NCBI RefSeq assembly: GCF_936928535.1
Contig: NZ_CAKZHY010000031.1
Coordinates: forward strand, 1-33,896
DNA from: an uncultured Bradyrhizobium sp.
Lineage (GTDB): Bacteria > Pseudomonadota > Alphaproteobacteria > Rhizobiales > Xanthobacteraceae
DNA length: 33,896 nucleotides
Direction of reading: 5' to 3'
The position numbers and the translations under genes were made by a program. Positions within the stretch are counted from its first letter, which is position 1; every line of letters begins with the position of its first letter. Of this stretch, positions 31,575 to 33,896 are shown piece by piece. The notes beneath the pieces are model-generated. The model saw nothing but the letters and a program-made list of their open reading frames with translations, ran no database searches and was not told the DNA's origin.

Positions 31575-31922
31575 AGGCGACCCCTTTAAAACATCTTCGG
31601 CTCAAGAGGTCAGCAAGGAGCGGGCCAATCCCTCAAAATCATATTTTATATAGAAAGATCAATCGATTAGAGAATTGCGGCGAGCGGTGCCAACGTCCTG
31701 GAAACCCCGTCATTTCTGCCGCCCCGGCAAGAATTGCCTGAAAGCTTGCGGCGGCCATGATTGCTTCACCGGAATGCGGCCTATATTAAAGGGTGCTCTC
31801 AGCCGCTTTCGACCGGGCAAGCCAGCCTCCGGGGGAACCGAAGTTCCCGGGGACGATCTACGTCCCGGTCAAAGGCATAGAAATCGCGGATCGCCGAACG
31901 CCGCCGTCAACTCGTAAGACCG
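31575..31922. other. Divergent intergenic region, fliK and mnmA promoters
   Basis: This 348-base gap has no credible gene. An A/T-rich patch at 31641-31654 (ATATTTTATATA) suits the fliK promoter, but I could not assign -35/-10 or sigma-54 elements. Ahead of mnmA, GGGAAC-CGAA-GTTCCC (31833-31848) and CCGGGGACG-ATCTA-CGTCCCGG (31847-31868) are two hairpins sharing bases 31847-31848. Confidence 0.5.
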
Positions 31923-33104
31923 ATGCTCAACAGTCTCGATCTCGAAGGCCGTCCTGAGGATACCAGGGTCGTCGTTGCCATGTCGGGCGGCGTCGACTCC
32001 TCGACGACGGCTGCGCTGCTCAAGGCCGAGGGCTATGACGTCGTCGGCATCACGCTGCAGCTCTATGACCATGGCGCGGCGACCCATCGCAAGGGCGCCT
32101 GCTGCGCCGGCCAGGACATCCACGACGCGCGCGACGTCGCCGCCAAGCTCGGCATTCCCCATTACGTGCTCGACTACGAGGATCGCTTTCGCGAGTCCGT
32201 CATCGACAATTTCGCCGACAGCTACGCGCTCGGCGAGACGCCGGTGCCCTGCATCGAGTGCAACCGCTCCGTCAAATTCCGCGACTTGCTGAAGACCGCG
32301 CGCGAGCTCGGTGCGCAGGCGCTCGCGACCGGCCATTACGTCGCCTCGCGTCGTCGCGACGACGGCTCGCGCGCGCTGGTCTGCGCCGCTGACAGCGACC
32401 GCGACCAGAGCTATTTCCTGTTCGCGACCACCCAAGAGCAGCTCGACTTCCTGCGCTTTCCGCTCGGCGACATGACCAAGCCCGAGACGCGCGAACTCGC
32501 GCGCCGCTTTGGTCTGTCCGTCGCCGACAAGCACGACAGCCAGGACATCTGCTTCGTGCCGACGGGGCGCTACACCGACATCATCACGCGCCTGCGCCCG
32601 AACGCGATGGAAGCAGGCGACATCGTCGATCTCGACGGCCGCGTGCTCGGCCAGCATCACGGCATCGCCAATTTCACCATCGGCCAGCGCCGCGGCCTCG
32701 GCATCGCGGCCGCCGCGCCGCTCTACGTGGTGCGGCTCGATGCCATCAATCGCCGCGTCGTCGTCGGCCCGCGCGAGGCGCTGAAGATGCACCGCATCAC
32801 CTTGCGCGACGTCAACTGGATCGGCGGCGGCGATATCGACAGCGCCGTCGGAAATGGCCTCGAGCTGTTCGTCCGCGTGCGATCGACCCGCAGCCCCCAG
32901 CCGGCCTGGCTGCGCGGTTCAGGCGGCCATTACGAGGTCGAACTCGTCGCCGGCGAAGAGGGCATCTCGCCCGGCCAGGCCTGCGTGTTCTACGACGCAG
33001 CCAGCGGGCAGGCGCGCGTGCTCGGCGGCGGCTTTATTCAGAGCGCTGCCGCGAAGGTCGCGACGAGCACAGCGAGGCCGCTGGTGGAAGCGGTCCGCGG
33101 CTAA
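31923..33104 (+). CDS. mnmA: tRNA-specific 2-thiouridylase MnmA
   Basis: The 393-residue protein has all MnmA hallmarks: PP-loop SGGVDSS at 21-27 for [13 protein letters not shown], the catalytic Cys113 in [11 protein letters not shown] and the second catalytic Cys210 in [13 protein letters not shown], then the GQRRGLGI motif in the central domain and a C-terminal beta-barrel. It adds sulfur to U34 of Lys, Glu and Gln tRNAs using persulfide sulfur. An unusual CCAGQD segment follows the first strand ([13 protein letters not shown]), as in other alphaproteobacterial forms. The ribosome site is weak. The methyltransferase gene follows after 24 bases. Confidence 0.96.
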   Translation: MLNSLDLEGRPEDTRVVVAMSGGVDSSTTAALLKAEGYDVVGITLQLYDHGAATHRKGACCAGQDIHDARDVAAKLGIPHYVLDYEDRFRESVIDNFADSYALGETPVPCIECNRSVKFRDLLKTARELGAQALATGHYVASRRRDDGSRALVCAADSDRDQSYFLFATTQEQLDFLRFPLGDMTKPETRELARRFGLSVADKHDSQDICFVPTGRYTDIITRLRPNAMEAGDIVDLDGRVLGQHHGIANFTIGQRRGLGIAAAAPLYVVRLDAINRRVVVGPREALKMHRITLRDVNWIGGGDIDSAVGNGLELFVRVRSTRSPQPAWLRGSGGHYEVELVAGEEGISPGQACVFYDAASGQARVLGGGFIQSAAAKVATSTARPLVEAVRG

Positions 33105-33128
33105 ATCTTCCGGGGCAGGGCAGGGGGC

Positions 33129-33767
33129 ATGGCAGCAGACATCTCGCGAGCCGGGGTCGAGAAGGCCTATGGCCGCTGGGCGCCGGTCTATGATCTCGTG
33201 TTCGGCAAGGTGTTCGACGCCGGCAGGCAGTCGACCATCGCGGAGGCCGACCGCATCGGCGGCCGCATTCTCGATGTCGGCGTCGGCACCGGGCTCTCGC
33301 TGTCGGATTATTCGCGCACCACGAGGATCTGCGGCGTCGACATCTCCGAGCCGATGCTGCGCAAGGCGCAACAACGCGTGCGGAGCCTGCGCCTCTCCAA
33401 TGTCGAAGTGCTCTCGGTGATGGATGCGAAGAACCTCGCCTTCCCCGACAATTCTTTCGACGCGGTGGTCGCGCAATATGTCATCACTGCAGTGCCCGAC
33501 CCTGAGGGTACGCTCGACGAATTCGTGCGCGTGCTCAAGCCCGGCGGCGAGCTGATCCTGGTCAACCACATCGGCGCCGAAAAGGGCCTGCGCAAACTCT
33601 CCGAGCTGGCGTTTGCGCCCTTGGCGCGCCGCCTCGGCTGGCGTCCGGAATTCCCCTGGGCCCGCCTGGAAGGCTGGGCCGCCAAGCACGGCGGCGTCAC
33701 GCTGGCCGAGCGCCGCCCGATGCCGCCGATGGGCCACTTCTCGCTGATCCGCTACCACAAATCGTAA
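33129..33767 (+). CDS. pmtA: PmtA-like phospholipid N-methyltransferase
   Basis: GGGGCAGGGCAGGGGG precedes the ATG. The 212-residue class I SAM-dependent methyltransferase opens with VEKAYGRWAPVYDLVFGKVF and has motif I LDVGVGTG at 48-55, ICGVDISEPML, DAVVAQYVITAVPDPEG and VLKPGGELILVNHIG. This matches the Rhodobacter-type phosphatidylethanolamine N-methyltransferase, which makes methylated PE and phosphatidylcholine, a key membrane lipid for rhizobia. UbiE-like quinone methylases share the fold, so the symbol is a best guess. It probably forms an operon with mnmA by position only. Confidence 0.78.
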   Translation: MAADISRAGVEKAYGRWAPVYDLVFGKVFDAGRQSTIAEADRIGGRILDVGVGTGLSLSDYSRTTRICGVDISEPMLRKAQQRVRSLRLSNVEVLSVMDAKNLAFPDNSFDAVVAQYVITAVPDPEGTLDEFVRVLKPGGELILVNHIGAEKGLRKLSELAFAPLARRLGWRPEFPWARLEGWAAKHGGVTLAERRPMPPMGHFSLIRYHKS

Positions 33768-33789
33768 TGTTCAATGCTGGGAACAGGGC

Positions 33790-33896
33790 GTGCGCTTCGC
33801 GCGTTTCCTTTCCATGCGCACGACATCAAACATCGTCCTTGCGGGTCTCGTGATCGCAGCCTTTGGGCCAGCGAGCGCGCAGGCCCCGCCCGCCCC
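33790..33896 (+). CDS. Start of an exported protein gene (3' end missing)
   Basis: After the methyltransferase gene a frame opens at GTG 33790 or ATG 33814 and runs past the window edge. From the ATG it reads MRTTSNIVLAGLVIAAFG then PASAQAPPA, a clear signal peptide with an AxA cleavage site followed by a Pro/Ala stretch. The rest of the protein is outside the window, so no function is proposed. The GTG would add eight residues (MRFARFLS). Confidence 0.6.
   Translation, partial: MRFARFLSMRTTSNIVLAGLVIAAFGPASAQAPPA

Noticed and set aside
30796..31653. Plus-strand frame of 285 codons opposite fliK
   Set aside because: It arises from the Ala/Ser/Thr-rich low-complexity fliK sequence; no ribosome site or family.
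31680..31800. Sigma-54 (GG-N10-GC) promoter for fliK
   Set aside because: The GGCA and TTGC words found near 31720-31735 have the wrong spacing (8 instead of 10 between GG and GC).

Overview
The window looks like a chromosomal piece of a Bradyrhizobium-type alphaproteobacterium (Nitrobacteraceae). The reasons are the high GC, the order fliF-fliG-fliH-fliN-flbD with a DUF1153 sciP gene directly upstream, mnmA followed by a PmtA-like methyltransferase, a full sulfonate-utilisation cluster, and closely similar palindromic intergenic repeats. This assignment rests on recognising protein families and gene order; no database search was possible.

Layout. 1-1998 (+): the end of a sugar isomerase/epimerase gene and a Gfo/Idh/MocA oxidoreductase, a likely sugar or polyol catabolic pair. 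2015-3748 (-): an exported beta-lactamase-fold serine hydrolase. 4113-8190 (+): a close run of CBS-domain protein, exported subclass-B3-like metallo-hydrolase, exported DUF1254/DUF1214 protein and an orphan MASE4 histidine kinase. 8475-9237: a small exported protein behind a good FixK/FNR-type box, and a convergent small CxxCH protein. 9496-11892: a TetR regulator divergent from SnoaL-like, DUF3237 and aquaporin-like genes, with a perfect palindrome between regulator and targets. 12085-13865 (-): a haloacetate-dehalogenase-like hydrolase and an SMP-30/gluconolactonase protein. 14036-15202 (+): a cytochrome P450.

15418-21030 (+): sulfonate sulfur acquisition, with two tandem periplasmic binding proteins, the FMNH2-dependent monooxygenase SsuD, permease SsuC, ATPase SsuB and a flavin reductase that could supply SsuD with reduced flavin. 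The end of ssuB is duplicated just before the reductase gene. 21056-22994: an unknown beta-rich protein, a 57-residue membrane protein, and an M20 peptidase.

23124-31574 (all -): flagellar genes. fliK-flgD lie upstream, then sciP, then fliF-fliG-fliH-fliN-flbD. Clear intrinsic terminators follow sciP and flbD. CtrA-like boxes lie upstream of fliF and possibly sciP, which fits SciP being a regulator of CtrA. 31923-33896 (+): mnmA, a PmtA-like methyltransferase and the start of an exported protein.

Most of the window is ordinary accessory metabolism plus core flagellar genes. I did not find a clear new defence or mobile system. The best second-look items are the ssuB tail duplication, the FixK-type box before an unknown exported protein, the sciP/CtrA-box arrangement, the TetR palindrome, the hexamer repeat touching flgD, and family members with altered key residues (hydrolase, P450, aquaporin, FlbD).
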